A stretch of 64,000 nt of DNA from Geodermatophilus sp. YIM 151500 (GTDB lineage: Bacteria > Actinomycetota > Actinomycetes > Mycobacteriales > Geodermatophilaceae), in NCBI RefSeq assembly GCF_025716945.1, contig NZ_JAOVZT010000002.1, positions 231,392 through 295,391 of the forward strand, read 5' to 3'. Made by a program: the position numbers and the translations under genes. The notes below the pieces were generated by a model. It did no database searches, was not told the origin of the DNA, and saw only the letters and a program-made list of their open reading frames with translations. Shown one piece after another: positions 49,854 through 60,370 of the stretch (position 1 is the first letter of the stretch; every line of letters begins with the position of its first letter).

Positions 49854-50083
49854 CCGGCCGCGACCTCGCGTACGGCGCCTACGTCCTGGGCAGCGCGCTC
49901 TTCCTGGTCGTCGCGGTCTCCCAGGGTTCGGCGCTGCTCCTCGCCGGCAGCTCGCTGTTCCTGCTCGGCACGCTCGTCCTGCTCGTGCCCGACATCACGC
50001 GGGCCCACCGGGCGCGGCGCGGACGGCACGGGGCATCCCGTGTACGGTGGAGAGCACCGACGCGGGGTGGAGCAGCTCGGTAG
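49850..50083 (+). CDS. Small two-helix membrane protein overlapping tRNA-fMet
   Basis: A 77-residue protein from GTG 49850, overlapping the BCCT stop (GTGA). Two hydrophobic helices (residues about 8-26 and 30-46) resemble the YrhK-type hairpin, then a basic tail. The last eight codons lie inside the tRNA-fMet gene (50061-50083) and the -10 of the tRNA is within the coding region. The hydrophobic half looks like a true protein; the overlapping tail is probably neutral sequence. Confidence 0.6.
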   Translation: MTGRDLAYGAYVLGSALFLVVAVSQGSALLLAGSSLFLLGTLVLLVPDITRAHRARRGRHGASRVRWRAPTRGGAAR

Positions 50084-50134
50084 CTCGCTGGGCTCATAAC
50101 CCAGAGGTCACAGGTTCGAATCCTGTCCCCGCTA
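50061..50134 (+). tRNA. Initiator tRNA-fMet (CAU), copy 2
   Basis: Identical to the copy at 32791 except for A49-U65 in place of G49-C65 in the T stem (ACAGG-TTCGAAT-CCTGT), a compensated change. C1-U72 and the GGG/CCC anticodon stem pairs are kept. A likely -10 is TACGGT (50043-50048). No encoded CCA. Confidence 0.96.
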
Positions 50135-50140
50135 CTGCAC

Positions 50141-50178
50141 GACGAGGGCCTGGTCACCGCGGTGACCGGGCCCTCGTC
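50141..50178 (+). terminator. Terminator after tRNA-fMet copy 2
   Basis: 18-bp stem with one G-U position, 50141-50158 (GACGAGGGCCTGGTCACC) and 50161-50178, 2-nt loop. The outer GACGAGGGCC arm is shared with the hairpin of copy 1. Confidence 0.8.
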
Positions 50179-50249
50179 GCGTCCGGGCCGGCCGACCCGG
50201 GCACCGTGCGCGCCGGAACAGCGGTGGGGGACGCCGGGTTGGGGCGGGC

Positions 50250-50546
50250 ATGGAGACCACCGTCACCGACGCCCCCGACGCCGGCCGCTACGAGATCCGG
50301 AACGGCGACACGGTGCTCGGCATCGCCGCCTACGAGCGCCGCGGCGGCCTGCGCGTGTTCACCCACACCGAGGTCGACCCCGACGCCGGCGAGTCCGGCC
50401 TCGGCAGCCGGCTGGTGCGCGCGGCGCTCGACGACGTCCGGTCCCGCGGCGAGCGGGTGGTGGCCTCGTGCCCGTTCGTCCGCGGCTGGATCGAGCGGCA
50501 CCCGGAGTACGCCGACCTGGTCGCGCGGGCCGAGGAGCGGTCCTGA
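50250..50546 (+). CDS. GNAT-like acetyltransferase, small (YidJ type)
   Basis: A 98-residue protein with a short GNAT fold: YEIRNGDTVLGIAAYERR, FTHTEVDPDAGESGLGSRLV (acetyl-CoA pyrophosphate loop G-x-G-S-R-L), ALDDVRSRGERVVASCPFVRGWIERHPEY. The terminal CPFVRGWIERHPEY pattern is the signature of the Gcn5-related family that includes human GTLF/NATD1. Substrate unknown. ATG 50250 is the only good start. Confidence 0.85.
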   Translation: METTVTDAPDAGRYEIRNGDTVLGIAAYERRGGLRVFTHTEVDPDAGESGLGSRLVRAALDDVRSRGERVVASCPFVRGWIERHPEYADLVARAEERS

Positions 50547-50618
50547 CGGTGAGCGTGTGCGCTGACGCCCCCTGTCCGGCTCGCAAACCGGGCGTCGGCG
50601 CCCACGCTCGACTCTGCG

Positions 50619-51128
50619 TCAGAGGACCTTCGCGCCGTACATCTCCCCGAGCGGGTCGGCGATGAGCTCGATGCGGGCGCCGTCCGGGTCGCGGAAGTAG
50701 ACCGAGACGCCGCTGTGGACGACGTGCTCCACGCCGGCGTCGGTGAGCCGCTGCACCAGCTCGTGCCAGCGCTCCGGCTCGACGCTGATCGCCATGTGGT
50801 GCAGCCCGCCGAGCACCTCGGCGTACGGGCCCACGTCGAGGCCGGGGAAGTCGAAGAAGGCCAGCAGGTTGCCGTGGCCGATGTCGAAGAAGAAGTGCGA
50901 GGAGCCGGGGTAGTCGCGGTTCTCGATCAGCTCGGTGAGCGGGAAGCCGAGCACGTCTTGGTAGAAGCGGACGGTCCGCTCCACGTCGCTGCTGATCAGC
51001 GCGGTGTGGTGCAGCCCGCGTGCGGTGGAGGCCGGCCGTTCGCCGGCCGGGCGCAGGTGCGCCCGCCGGATGCGCTCGCGCTCGGCCTCCAGCGCGGTCA
51101 GGTCCCGGGTGCCTTCGGCGGTGCTCAT
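50619..51128 (-). CDS. VOC-family protein (glyoxalase/dioxygenase fold)
   Basis: A 169-residue vicinal-oxygen-chelate protein with two beta-alpha-beta-beta-beta units. Likely metal ligands are in GLHHTALIS, GLHHMAISV and ARIELIAD (His, His, Glu). The motif FYQDVLGFPLTELIENRDYPG suits aromatic-ring dioxygenase or lactoylglutathione-lyase-like members. ATG 51128 follows GGAGGA. Substrate unknown. Divergent from cystathionine beta-synthase. Confidence 0.82.
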   Translation of the reverse strand: MSTAEGTRDLTALEAERERIRRAHLRPAGERPASTARGLHHTALISSDVERTVRFYQDVLGFPLTELIENRDYPGSSHFFFDIGHGNLLAFFDFPGLDVGPYAEVLGGLHHMAISVEPERWHELVQRLTDAGVEHVVHSGVSVYFRDPDGARIELIADPLGEMYGAKVL

Positions 51129-51332
51129 GCCGCGCATCCTCCTCGATCGACGGGCTCGGTGGCGGGGAACAACCGCGCGCGGGCGGCCCGGCTTCCCGCC
51201 GACCGCCGTCGCGGGCGCGTCCGGGGAGCGGCACCCCGGCCGCCCCGCGGGTCTGGTGGGATGGCGTCGGCGGGTGGAGGTCCGCGGGCGCCGGTGCCCG
51301 GTCCGCCCGCCAGGCCCCGAGGAGGCGCTCCC

Positions 51333-52711
<1,379 letters not shown>

Positions 52712-52715
<4 letters not shown>

Positions 52716-53923
52716 GCGGTCCGGTGCCGATGGACGGGGACGACACGAGGACGGCCGTCGGCGCCGGGGCCACCGGCCCCGGCCGGTACCGCGGCTTCAC
52801 GACGCGCGCCATCCACGCCGGCCAGGAGCCGGACCCCGCGACCGGGGCGGTGATCGTGCCGGTGCACCTCACCACCACCTACAAGCAGGACGGCGTCGGC
52901 GGGCTGCGCGGCGGTTACGAGTACAGCCGCAGCGCCAACCCCACCCGGACGGCGCTGCAGGAGGCGCTGGCCGCGCTGGAGGAGGGTGCGGCCGGGCTGG
53001 CGTTCGCCTCGGGGCTGGCCGCCGAGGACACCCTGCTGCGCACCGTCTGCGCCCCCGGCGACCACGTCGTCCTCACCGGCGACGCCTACGGCGGCACGTT
53101 CCGGCTGCTGTCGAAGGTGCTCGCGCGGTGGGGGTTGGAGCACACGCCGACCGACCTGACCGATCTCGACGCCGTCCGGGCGGCGGTGCGGCCGACGACA
53201 CGGGTGGTCTGGTGCGAGACGCCGACCAACCCGCTGCTCGGCATCGCCGACATCGCGGCGCTGGCCGAGATCGCGCACGCCGCGGGCGCGCTGCTCGTCG
53301 TCGACAACACCTTCGCCTCGCCGTACCTGCAGCAGCCGCTCACCCTCGGTGCCGACGTCGTAGTCCACTCGACCACCAAGTACCTGGGCGGGCACTCCGA
53401 CGTCGTCGGGGGAGCCCTGGTCGCTGCCGACGGCGGCCTCGGCGAGCAGCTGGCCTACCACCAGAACGCGATGGGCGCGGTGGCCGGACCGTTCGACGCG
53501 TGGCTGGTGCTGCGCGGCATCAAGACGCTGGCCGTGCGGATGGACCGGCACCAGGACAACGCGGCGCGGATCGCCGCGTGGCTGGCCGGGCACCCGGCGG
53601 TGGCCTCGGTGCTGTACCCGGGGCTGCCCGACCACCCCGGCCACGACGTCGCGGCCGAGCAGATGTCCGGCTTCGGCGGCATGCTCTCGTTCCGCATGCG
53701 CGACGGCGAGGAGGCCGCGCTGCGGGTGTGCGAGCGGGCGCGGCTGTTCACGCTGGCCGAGTCGCTGGGCGGGGTCGAGTCGCTGATCGAGCACCCTGGC
53801 CGGATGACGCACGCGAGCGCCGCGGGCTCGCCGCTGGAGGTGCCGGCCGACCTGGTGCGCCTGTCGGTGGGCATCGAGGAGGCCGACGACCTGCTCGCCG
53901 ACCTCGACCAGGCCCTCGGCTGA
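52712..53923 (+). CDS. metB: Cystathionine gamma-synthase/lyase
   Basis: A 403-residue Cys/Met-metabolism PLP enzyme. Substrate residues are in YEYSRSANPTRTALQ, the stacking tyrosine in GDAYGGTFRL, and the PLP lysine in HSTTKYLGGHSDVVGG (about residue 221). Sequence alone does not separate gamma-synthase (methionine route) from gamma-lyase (cysteine route). Coupling to cystathionine beta-synthase favours cystathionine breakdown to cysteine, while MetB is the usual annotation of these actinobacterial proteins. The first 30 residues are an unconserved extension. Confidence 0.88.
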
Positions 53924-54148
53924 CTGTGGGTGCCGGCGTCGGATGTCCACCTGAGCACCGCTGGTCCTCCCGGGACCGTCGGGTCCGGCCGCCGGCGCAC
54001 CCGGCGGTTCCGCATCCAGCATGACCACCGTCGAGCGCCGGGCCACGTCGCGCGTTGGCGGGACGGTCGCGCGAGGCGGGAGGCCCGCAACCCCACGCGG
54101 GTCTCGCTCGACCTTGTTGTCCAGAGGGTCCTGACCTGCGGTTTCGTG

Positions 54149-54195
54149 TTGCCGGGCCCCTTGTCTGGCGGGTATCCTTCGAACAGCTGATCGAA
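54149..54195 (+). promoter_or_regulatory. Promoter with LexA-like box for the HNH gene
   Basis: -35 TTGCCG (54149-54154), 18-nt spacer, -10 TATCCT (54173-54178), then TCGAACAGCTGATCGA (54179-54194). The actinobacterial SOS box is TCGAACnnnnGTTCGA; this differs by one base in the right half. Overlap with the -10 edge suits repression. Confidence 0.6.
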
Positions 54196-54209
54196 TCTAG
54201 GGAGGGGTC

Positions 54210-55415
54210 GTGGGCGAGCTGCAGTCGGCACTCGACGCGCTCGCCGCCGACGACCTGCACGTCATGTTCGGCCCCCAGCTGCTCGAGCGCGCCGCCCAAC
54301 TGCTCGCCGCCCGCAACCGCCTCGACGCCGAGCTCACCCGCACCATCCGCGAGGCCGACCTCACCTCCGCGGCCGAGTTCGACGGCCTGGCCACCATGCA
54401 GTCCTGGCTGCGCGGCCGCGGACACGCCGCGCCCGGCACGGCCGCCCGGCTCGTCCGCCACGGCCGCGCGCTGGAGCACCTGCCGGCCCTCACCGCCGCC
54501 CACGCCGCCGGCGCCGTCACCACCGACCAGGTCGACGTCGTCGCCCCGATCGCCGACCAGGCGCGGCGCACCGCCACCGCCGCGCAAGGCGTCGACCTGG
54601 GCGAGGTCGACCGGACGCTGGCGGCGCTCGCCGCCGAGGGGTCGGTCGCCCGGCTGCGGGCCGCGGTCGGGCACTACCTCGCGCGGCTGGACACCGATGG
54701 CCCCGAACCCGACCCGACCGAGGGCCGCGCGCTGTCCATCGCCGGCTACGGCGCCGGCAGTGTGCTGATCCGCGGCCAGCTCGACGCCGTCGGCGGGGAG
54801 AAGCTCCTGGCCGCGCTCGAGTCGATCGTGCAGGCCAACCGCCCCCAGGGCGACCGGCGCACCCGGGCGCAGCAGCTCGCCGACGCGCTGGTGCAGCTGG
54901 CCGACAAGCAGCTGGCCGCCGGCGACCTGCCGATCCTGCGCACCGTCAAGCCCACCGTCGTGGTCACCGTGCCGGCGGCCGACTTCCTCGACCCGACGAC
55001 CGGGCCGGGCGCCGCGACCACGGCCTTCGGCAGCCCGCTGTCCGCCGCCGGTGCGCGCCGGCTCGCCTGCGACGGCAGCGTCCTCCGCGTCCTGCTCGAC
55101 CCCGACGGGCTCCCGCTGGACGTCGGGCGCACCCGGCGGGTCGTCCCGCCGCACATCCGCAAGGCCGTCGAGCTGCGCGACCGGGCCTGCGTGTTCGCCG
55201 GCTGCGCGGCGCCCAAGCACTGGTGCGACGTCCACCACCTGATCGAATGGGTGCTCGGAGGCGTGACCAGCGTCGGGAACTCGGCGCTGCTCTGCGAGCG
55301 TCACCACACCAAGGTCCACCACGGCTTCCGGGTCCAGCGAGATCCCGGCGGCCGATGGCGCACCTACCGGCCCGACGGCACCGAGATCACGCTCAGCCCA
55401 CCGCTGCTCGTCTGA
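54210..55415 (+). CDS. HNH endonuclease with DUF222 domain (13E12 repeat family)
   Basis: A 401-residue protein. The N-terminal DUF222 region (about 1-300, including VRHGRALEHLPALTAAHAAG and VTTDQVDVV) is followed by a C-terminal HNH domain: CVFAGCAAPKHWCDVHHLIE, then GNSALLCERHHTKVHHG, with zinc-type cysteines. These proteins are multi-copy in actinobacteria and several M. tuberculosis members are DNA-damage induced (from memory). A LexA-like box precedes it. GTG 54210 has GGGAGGGG 4 nt before it. They may be mobile or self-spreading; no ends of an element are visible here. Confidence 0.88.
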   Translation: MGELQSALDALAADDLHVMFGPQLLERAAQLLAARNRLDAELTRTIREADLTSAAEFDGLATMQSWLRGRGHAAPGTAARLVRHGRALEHLPALTAAHAAGAVTTDQVDVVAPIADQARRTATAAQGVDLGEVDRTLAALAAEGSVARLRAAVGHYLARLDTDGPEPDPTEGRALSIAGYGAGSVLIRGQLDAVGGEKLLAALESIVQANRPQGDRRTRAQQLADALVQLADKQLAAGDLPILRTVKPTVVVTVPAADFLDPTTGPGAATTAFGSPLSAAGARRLACDGSVLRVLLDPDGLPLDVGRTRRVVPPHIRKAVELRDRACVFAGCAAPKHWCDVHHLIEWVLGGVTSVGNSALLCERHHTKVHHGFRVQRDPGGRWRTYRPDGTEITLSPPLLV

Positions 55416-55441
55416 CAATGCGGCTGGCCGGGTCGGTCCAT

Positions 55442-55460
55442 CGGTGATGGGCCATCACCG
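55442..55460. promoter_or_regulatory. 19-bp palindrome upstream of aldo-keto reductase
   Basis: CGGTGATGG-G-CCATCACCG, a perfect odd palindrome 48 bp before ATG 55509 and 26 bp after the HNH stop. It could be an operator for the reductase gene or a short terminator stem. Confidence 0.45.
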
Positions 55461-55508
55461 CTGCGGGAGCCGGTGTCCGGACGGCGTCGGCGGGGCAGGG
55501 GAGGGGGC

Positions 55509-56291
55509 ATGACGCAGACCGCGGTCCCCGCAGCCCGGCTCCCCGGTGGCGGCAGCATGCCGCTCCTCGGATTCGGCACCTGGCAGATCACCGGCTCGCA
55601 GTGCTACGACGCCGTCCGCACGGCCCTGGACGTCGGTTACCGGCACCTCGACACCGCCACGCTCTACCGCAACGAGGCCGAGGTCGGCCGGGCGCTGCGC
55701 GACTCCGGCGTACCGCGGGACGAGGTCTTCGTGACGACCAAGCTGCCGCCCCGCAACGCCGACCGCGCCGCGCAGACGCTCGACGCCTCGCTCGACGCCC
55801 TCGGCGTCGACGCCGTCGACCTGTGGCTGGTCCACTGGCCGCCCGGCGGCGCCGGTGAGGACCTCTGGGCGCACTTCGTCGAGGAGCGGGAGGCCGGCCG
55901 CGCCCGGGACATCGGCGTGAGCAACTACTCGCTCGCCCAGATCGACGCGGTGACGGACGCGACCGGCGTCGCGCCCGCCGTCAACCAGGTGAGCTGGGCC
56001 CCGTCGAAGTACGACGCGGCGGTCGAGGCCGGGCACCGGGAGCGTGGTGTCGTCCTCGAGGGGTACAGCCCGTTCAAGAACACCGACCTCGACGATCCCG
56101 TCCTGCGCGGGATCGCCGACGCGCACGGGGTGAGCACCGCGCAGGTGGTGCTGCGCTGGCACCTCGACCACGGCGTGGTGGTCATCCCCAAGTCGGCCAC
56201 CCCCGAGCGGATCCGCGCCAACGCCGCCGTCACCGGTTTCTCGCTGGACGACGACGAGGTGCGCCGGATCGACGGCCTGGCCCGGGGCTGA
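55509..56291 (+). CDS. Aldo-keto reductase (AKR5-like, 2,5-diketo-gluconate reductase type)
   Basis: A 260-residue TIM-barrel NADPH reductase. The catalytic tetrad appears as DTATLYRNE (Asp, Tyr), TTKLPP (Lys) and LVHWPP (His). The coenzyme motif [13 protein letters not shown] near the C-terminus gives NADPH binding. At 260 residues it is a little shorter than the usual 275. ATG 55509 follows GAGGGGGC; the frame extends to 55473 without a better start. A second reductase of a different subfamily follows 47 bp later. Confidence 0.88.
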   Translation: MTQTAVPAARLPGGGSMPLLGFGTWQITGSQCYDAVRTALDVGYRHLDTATLYRNEAEVGRALRDSGVPRDEVFVTTKLPPRNADRAAQTLDASLDALGVDAVDLWLVHWPPGGAGEDLWAHFVEEREAGRARDIGVSNYSLAQIDAVTDATGVAPAVNQVSWAPSKYDAAVEAGHRERGVVLEGYSPFKNTDLDDPVLRGIADAHGVSTAQVVLRWHLDHGVVVIPKSATPERIRANAAVTGFSLDDDEVRRIDGLARG

Positions 56292-56338
56292 CCGGCCCGG
56301 CCTGGCGGGGGCCGGGCCCCGGCGGCGAGGATGCGGGC

Positions 56339-57367
56339 ATGACCTCTTCGCTGGGCACCCGCACCCTCGGCCGCGACGGCCTCGTGGTCCCCGCCCTCGG
56401 CCTCGGCTGCATGGGCATGAGCCAGATGTACGGGGCGGCCGACCGCGACGAGTCGATCGCCACGATCCACCGCGCGCTCGAGCTCGGCGTGACCTTCCTC
56501 GACACCGCCGACGTCTACGGCGACGGGCACAACGAGGAGCTGGTCGGCGAGGCGATCACCGGACGGCGCGAGGAGGTGCAGCTGGCCACGAAGTTCTCGC
56601 TGTCGCACAGCGGACGGCGGATCGACGGGCGGCCGGAGACCGTGCGCGCCCGCGCCGAGGCGAGCCTGCGCCGGCTGCGGGTCGACACGATCGACCTCTA
56701 CTACCAGCACCGGGTCGACCCCGAGGTGCCGATCGAGGACACCGTCGGGGCGATGGCCGAGCTCGTGCAGCAGGGCAAGGTGCGCCACCTCGGGCTGTCC
56801 GAGGCCAGCGCGGCGTCGCTGCGGCGGGCGGTCGCGGTGCATCCCATCGCGGCGCTGCAGAGCGAGTGGTCGCTGTGGACCCGCGACCTCGAGGTGGCCG
56901 GGGGCGGTGGGACGGGCGAGGACACGGTGCTGGGGACCGCCCGGGAGCTCGGTATCGGCATCGTGCCGTTCAGCCCGCTCGGCCGCGGCTTCCTCACCGG
57001 GCAGATCAAGGATCCGTCGGACTTCGACGAGGACGACTTCCGGCGCAGCCACCCGCGCTTCCAGGGGGAGGCCTTCACCGCCAACCTCCGGCTCGTCGAC
57101 GCCGTCCGCGCGCTGGCCGACGAGAAGGGGGTGTCACCCGGCCAGCTCGCGCTGGCCTGGGTGCTGGCCCAGGGCGACGACGTCGTCCCCATCCCGGGCA
57201 CCAAGCGGCGCGCCTACCTGGAGGAGAACGTCGCGGCCGCCGCGGTCGAGCTCTCGACCGACGACCTGGCGCGGCTGGAGGCCATCGCGCCGCCGGGTGC
57301 GGCGACCGGCGGGCGGTACGCCGACGCGTCCTACCGGTACGGCGACAGCCCGGAGAAGGTGGCGTGA
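56339..57367 (+). CDS. Aldo-keto reductase (AKR13/YakC-like)
   Basis: A 342-residue reductase. The AKR13 signature [16 protein letters not shown] is at residues about 21-36, with [16 protein letters not shown] (Asp, Tyr), LATKFSL (Lys) and [10 protein letters not shown] (His). The NADP phosphate site is [19 protein letters not shown]. Natural substrates of this subfamily are aldehydes or ketones of broad range. It overlaps the XdhC-type gene by GTGA, so the reductases and XdhC-like protein may share a transcript. Confidence 0.88.
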   Translation: MTSSLGTRTLGRDGLVVPALGLGCMGMSQMYGAADRDESIATIHRALELGVTFLDTADVYGDGHNEELVGEAITGRREEVQLATKFSLSHSGRRIDGRPETVRARAEASLRRLRVDTIDLYYQHRVDPEVPIEDTVGAMAELVQQGKVRHLGLSEASAASLRRAVAVHPIAALQSEWSLWTRDLEVAGGGGTGEDTVLGTARELGIGIVPFSPLGRGFLTGQIKDPSDFDEDDFRRSHPRFQGEAFTANLRLVDAVRALADEKGVSPGQLALAWVLAQGDDVVPIPGTKRRAYLEENVAAAAVELSTDDLARLEAIAPPGAATGGRYADASYRYGDSPEKVA

Positions 57368-57903
57368 CCGCCGACCCGACCTGCGGCGTCGCGCACGGCT
57401 CCGCGGCCGGCGAGGTGCACGGCGACCGGCTGCTGGTCGCCGTCTTCGCGTCGCCGGTGGCGGCGGCGCTGGTCCGCTACGGCGCCGACCTCGGCTACCG
57501 CACCGTGCTCGTCGAGCCCGACCCCGACCGGCAGCCGGACGGCTCGCCGGACGTGGTCGCGCGCGGCTTCGCGGAGCTGGGCGCCGAGCTGGCCGGCGGG
57601 CACGCCGACGTCGTCGTCACCGACCACCACCGCCCCGAGCTGGGCGAGCTGCTGCGCGACGCCCTGGCCTGCCCGACCCGCTGGATCGGCGTGATGGGCA
57701 ACCCGCGGCACGAGGGGCCGCACGTGCGGGCGCTCGCGGCGCTCGGCGTGCCGCCCGAGGAGGTGGCTCGGGTGCACCGGCCGATCGGGCTGGACATCGG
57801 TTCGCGGACCCCGCCCGAGATCGCCGTCTCGACGCTGGCCGGGTTGCTCGCCGACCGCAACGGGCGCACCGGCGGCTTCGCGCACGGCCCGGCCGGCCGC
57901 TGA
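57364..57903 (+). CDS. XdhC-family protein (Rossmann C-terminal domain only)
   Basis: A 179-residue protein with the XdhC C-terminal domain: [22 protein letters not shown] (Rossmann-like) and the hallmark [22 protein letters not shown]. XdhC-type chaperones bind molybdenum cofactor and insert or sulfurate it in xanthine dehydrogenase and CO dehydrogenase. The N-terminal XdhC/CoxI domain and its cysteine motif are missing, and no molybdoenzyme gene is nearby, so this short form may have a different role. Confidence 0.78.
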   Translation: MTADPTCGVAHGSAAGEVHGDRLLVAVFASPVAAALVRYGADLGYRTVLVEPDPDRQPDGSPDVVARGFAELGAELAGGHADVVVTDHHRPELGELLRDALACPTRWIGVMGNPRHEGPHVRALAALGVPPEEVARVHRPIGLDIGSRTPPEIAVSTLAGLLADRNGRTGGFAHGPAGR

Positions 57904-57918
57904 CGGCCGGCGGCCGGC

Positions 57919-59340
57919 ATGGGTGCGCCCGCCGACGTGGTGCTGGGGGCGGACCTGGGCACCAGCGGCCTGAAGCTGGTCGCGCTCGCCGTCGACGACG
58001 CGGCGGCGGGCACCACGGCCGGGGGCGGGCCGCCGGACGACCGGTGGGGCGGTCCCGGGGTCGTGGCCGAGGCGGAGGCCGGCTACCCCGTCGACCGGCC
58101 GAACCCCGGCTGGGCGCAGACCGACGTCGCCGCCGGGCGGCGCGCCTTCGACGCGGCGCTGGCCGCCCTCGCGCCGCGGCTGGCCGGGCGCCGGGTGCGG
58201 GCGCTGGGTCTGTCGGGGCAGATGCACGGCGTCGTCCTCGTCGACGCGGCGGGCGCGCCGGTCACGCCCGGCCTGCTCTGGCCCGACGGCCGGGCGGTCG
58301 CCGAGCTGCGCGGCTGGCGCGCGCTGCCGGCCGCCGACCGGGCCGCGCTGGCCAACCCGCTGGTGCCCGGCATGACCGGCCCGCTGCTGGCCTGGCTCAC
58401 CGCGCACGACCCGGCGGTGGTCGGACGGGCGGCGGCCGTGCTGCTGCCGAAGGACGCGCTGCGCGCGTCGCTGCTCCCGGACGCCGACCCGCGGGTCACC
58501 GACCGCAGCGACGCCTCGGCCACCCTGCTCTGGGACGTCGTCGCCGACGGCTGGTCGGCGGCGGCCGTGGCCGCGGCGGGCGTGCCGCCGGCGCTGCTCC
58601 CGCGGGTCCGGCCGTCGGCGGAGGTCGCCGGCACCGCGCGGCTGCCGGCCGGTCCGGTCCCGGTCGTGGTCGGCGGCGCGGACACCGCGCTGGCCCTGCT
58701 GGCCGCCGGCACCCGCACCGGCCTGCAGGTCAACCTCGGCACCGGCGCGCAGGTGCTGCGTCCCGGCGCGACCCGCGCCCAGGCCGACGACCCACCGACC
58801 CACCTCTACGCCGACGCCGACGGCGGCTGGTACGCGATGGCGGCACTGCAGAACGCCGGGTCGGCGTGGTCGTGGGTGTGCGGGGTGCTCGGCCTGACCG
58901 ACGCCGGATTGTTCGACCTGGCCGCGGCCGCGCCGGCCGGTGCCGGGGGGGTGCGCTTCGCGCCCTGGCTCACCGGCGAGCGCGGCGGCGTGGCCGCGCC
59001 CGGCGACCGGGGCGCCTGGACCGGCCTGTCGGCGGGGACCACGCGCGCCGACCTCGCCCGCGCAGCGGTGGAAGGCGTGGTCGCGGCGGTCGGTGCGGCG
59101 GCGCGGCTGCTCGGCGGCGCCGGGTCCGGTCCGGTCGTGCTCACCGGTGGGGGCGGGCGGGCGGCCGTCGTCCGGGAGCTGCTGGCCGGCGCGCTGGGGA
59201 CGCCGGTGCGCTGGCTGCCGCTGCGCAGTGCGTCGGCCGTCGGCGCGGCGCTGCTGGCGGCGCGCGGGGTCGGCCTGCGCGTCGGCGTCGACCCGGGGGC
59301 CGAGGACGCGGTCAGGCCGGGTCGGACCGCAGGAGGGTGA
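57919..59340 (+). CDS. xylB: FGGY-family carbohydrate kinase (xylulokinase)
   Basis: A 473-residue sugar kinase. ATP/phosphate 1 motif [15 protein letters not shown] at the N-terminus, [13 protein letters not shown] (xylulokinase type), [14 protein letters not shown], and ATP motif [19 protein letters not shown] near the C-terminus. It phosphorylates D-xylulose for the pentose-phosphate route. No xylose isomerase gene is in the window, so another ketose or polyol is possible. Its 3' end overlaps the convergent hisN-type gene (59312-59340). Confidence 0.88.
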   Translation: MGAPADVVLGADLGTSGLKLVALAVDDAAAGTTAGGGPPDDRWGGPGVVAEAEAGYPVDRPNPGWAQTDVAAGRRAFDAALAALAPRLAGRRVRALGLSGQMHGVVLVDAAGAPVTPGLLWPDGRAVAELRGWRALPAADRAALANPLVPGMTGPLLAWLTAHDPAVVGRAAAVLLPKDALRASLLPDADPRVTDRSDASATLLWDVVADGWSAAAVAAAGVPPALLPRVRPSAEVAGTARLPAGPVPVVVGGADTALALLAAGTRTGLQVNLGTGAQVLRPGATRAQADDPPTHLYADADGGWYAMAALQNAGSAWSWVCGVLGLTDAGLFDLAAAAPAGAGGVRFAPWLTGERGGVAAPGDRGAWTGLSAGTTRADLARAAVEGVVAAVGAAARLLGGAGSGPVVLTGGGGRAAVVRELLAGALGTPVRWLPLRSASAVGAALLAARGVGLRVGVDPGAEDAVRPGRTAGG

Positions 59341-60112
59341 GCGCGGCGTCGTGCAGGGCGCCGTTGCTGGCCAGCGCGCTGCCGCCGGCCGGGCCCTCCT
59401 TGCCGGTGAGGTCGGTGAACCGGCCGCCGGCCTCGCGCACGATGACGTCGAGCGCGGCGAGGTCCCACAGCGACACCTCGGGCTCGCAGGCCAGGTCTAC
59501 TGCGCCCTCGGCGAGCAGCACGTAGCTCCAGAAGTCGCCGTAGGCCCGGGTCCGCCACACCGCGCGGGTGAGGCCGAGGAAGCCGTCGAGCAGGCCGCGC
59601 TCCTCCCAGCCCGACAGGCTGGAATAGGAGAGGCTCGCGTCGGCCAGGTCGCGCACGCCGGAGACGCGGCAGCGGGTGGCCGACTCCAGCCGGCGCCCGG
59701 TCCAGGCGCCGACGTCCTTGGCCGCCCACCAGCGGCGGTTGAGCGCCGGGGCCGACACCATGCCGACCACCGGCTCGTCGCCGTCGAACAGGGCGATCAG
59801 CGTGGCCCAGACGGGCACGCCGCGGACGAAGTTCTTGGTGCCGTCGATCGGGTCGAGCACCCACCGGCGCGGCCCGTGCCCGGTGACGCCGTGCTCCTCG
59901 CCGAGCACTGCGTCCCGGGTGCGGGCCCGGGCCAGCGTGATGCGCAGCTGCTCCTCGACCGCGCGGTCGGCGTCGGTGACCGGGGTGAGGTCGGGCTTGG
60001 TGTCGACCTGGAGGTCCTGAGCCCGGAACCGGTCCATGCTGATCGAGTCGGCCTGGTCGGCCAGCACGTGGGCCAGTCGCATGTCCTCGCTGAAACCCCG
60101 GCCCGACGTCAT
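59312..60112 (-). CDS. hisN: Inositol-monophosphatase-family histidinol-phosphatase (HisN type)
   Basis: A 266-residue Mg-dependent phosphatase. Metal motifs are [12 protein letters not shown] (Asp), EEHGV (Glu), [15 protein letters not shown] (the IMPase signature) and [17 protein letters not shown] (Asp). The [16 protein letters not shown] wording is typical of actinobacterial HisN, which makes histidinol in histidine biosynthesis; the inositol-phosphatase role cannot be excluded. ATG 60112 lies 8 nt after TAGGTT (minus strand), in a leaderless arrangement. Confidence 0.85.
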   Translation of the reverse strand: MTSGRGFSEDMRLAHVLADQADSISMDRFRAQDLQVDTKPDLTPVTDADRAVEEQLRITLARARTRDAVLGEEHGVTGHGPRRWVLDPIDGTKNFVRGVPVWATLIALFDGDEPVVGMVSAPALNRRWWAAKDVGAWTGRRLESATRCRVSGVRDLADASLSYSSLSGWEERGLLDGFLGLTRAVWRTRAYGDFWSYVLLAEGAVDLACEPEVSLWDLAALDVIVREAGGRFTDLTGKEGPAGGSALASNGALHDAALTLLRSDPA

Positions 60113-60134
60113 GGACACCGAACCTAGCGGGCCC

Positions 60135-60317
60135 TCAGTCGAAGACCGCGGCACTGACCCCGCTGGGTCCGTCGTACTCCCGGTCCTCGATGCCCTTCAG
60201 CGCGTCGAGCACCTCCTTGTCGCCGCCCTGCTGCTCGGCGTGCTTCACGATGTCGGCCTTGCCGGCCGGGTAGTCGATGCCGGACAGGGCCTTCTGGATG
60301 TCGATCGGGCTCACCAT
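60135..60317 (-). CDS. DUF2795 protein
   Basis: A 60-residue protein with the DUF2795 pattern [20 protein letters not shown], then LVxxA-like [21 protein letters not shown] and the acidic end [13 protein letters not shown]. These small helical proteins are common in actinobacteria and resemble DNA-binding or regulatory modules; function unknown. ATG 60317 or GTG 60314 are both possible. Divergent from the DUF2087 gene; only 22 bp from hisN downstream. Confidence 0.85.
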   Translation of the reverse strand: MVSPIDIQKALSGIDYPAGKADIVKHAEQQGGDKEVLDALKGIEDREYDGPSGVSAAVFD

Positions 60318-60370
60318 GGCGTCCCGGCTACCCGGCGCGTCCCGGCCTGATGCGCGGATACCGTCGGGGG

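Noticed and set aside
32791-50134. Classical genomic island integrated at a tRNA
   Set aside because: No integrase, no partial 3' tRNA fragment (both copies are full length) and no mobility genes; kept only as a hypothesis about the block between the copies.
51129-51332. SAM or cysteine riboswitch before the transsulfuration operon
   Set aside because: No conserved riboswitch core seen; only an ordinary ribosome site before GTG 51333.
54210-55415. Homing endonuclease or group I/II intron
   Set aside because: The gene is free-standing with its own promoter, no intron ends or flanking exon halves are visible.
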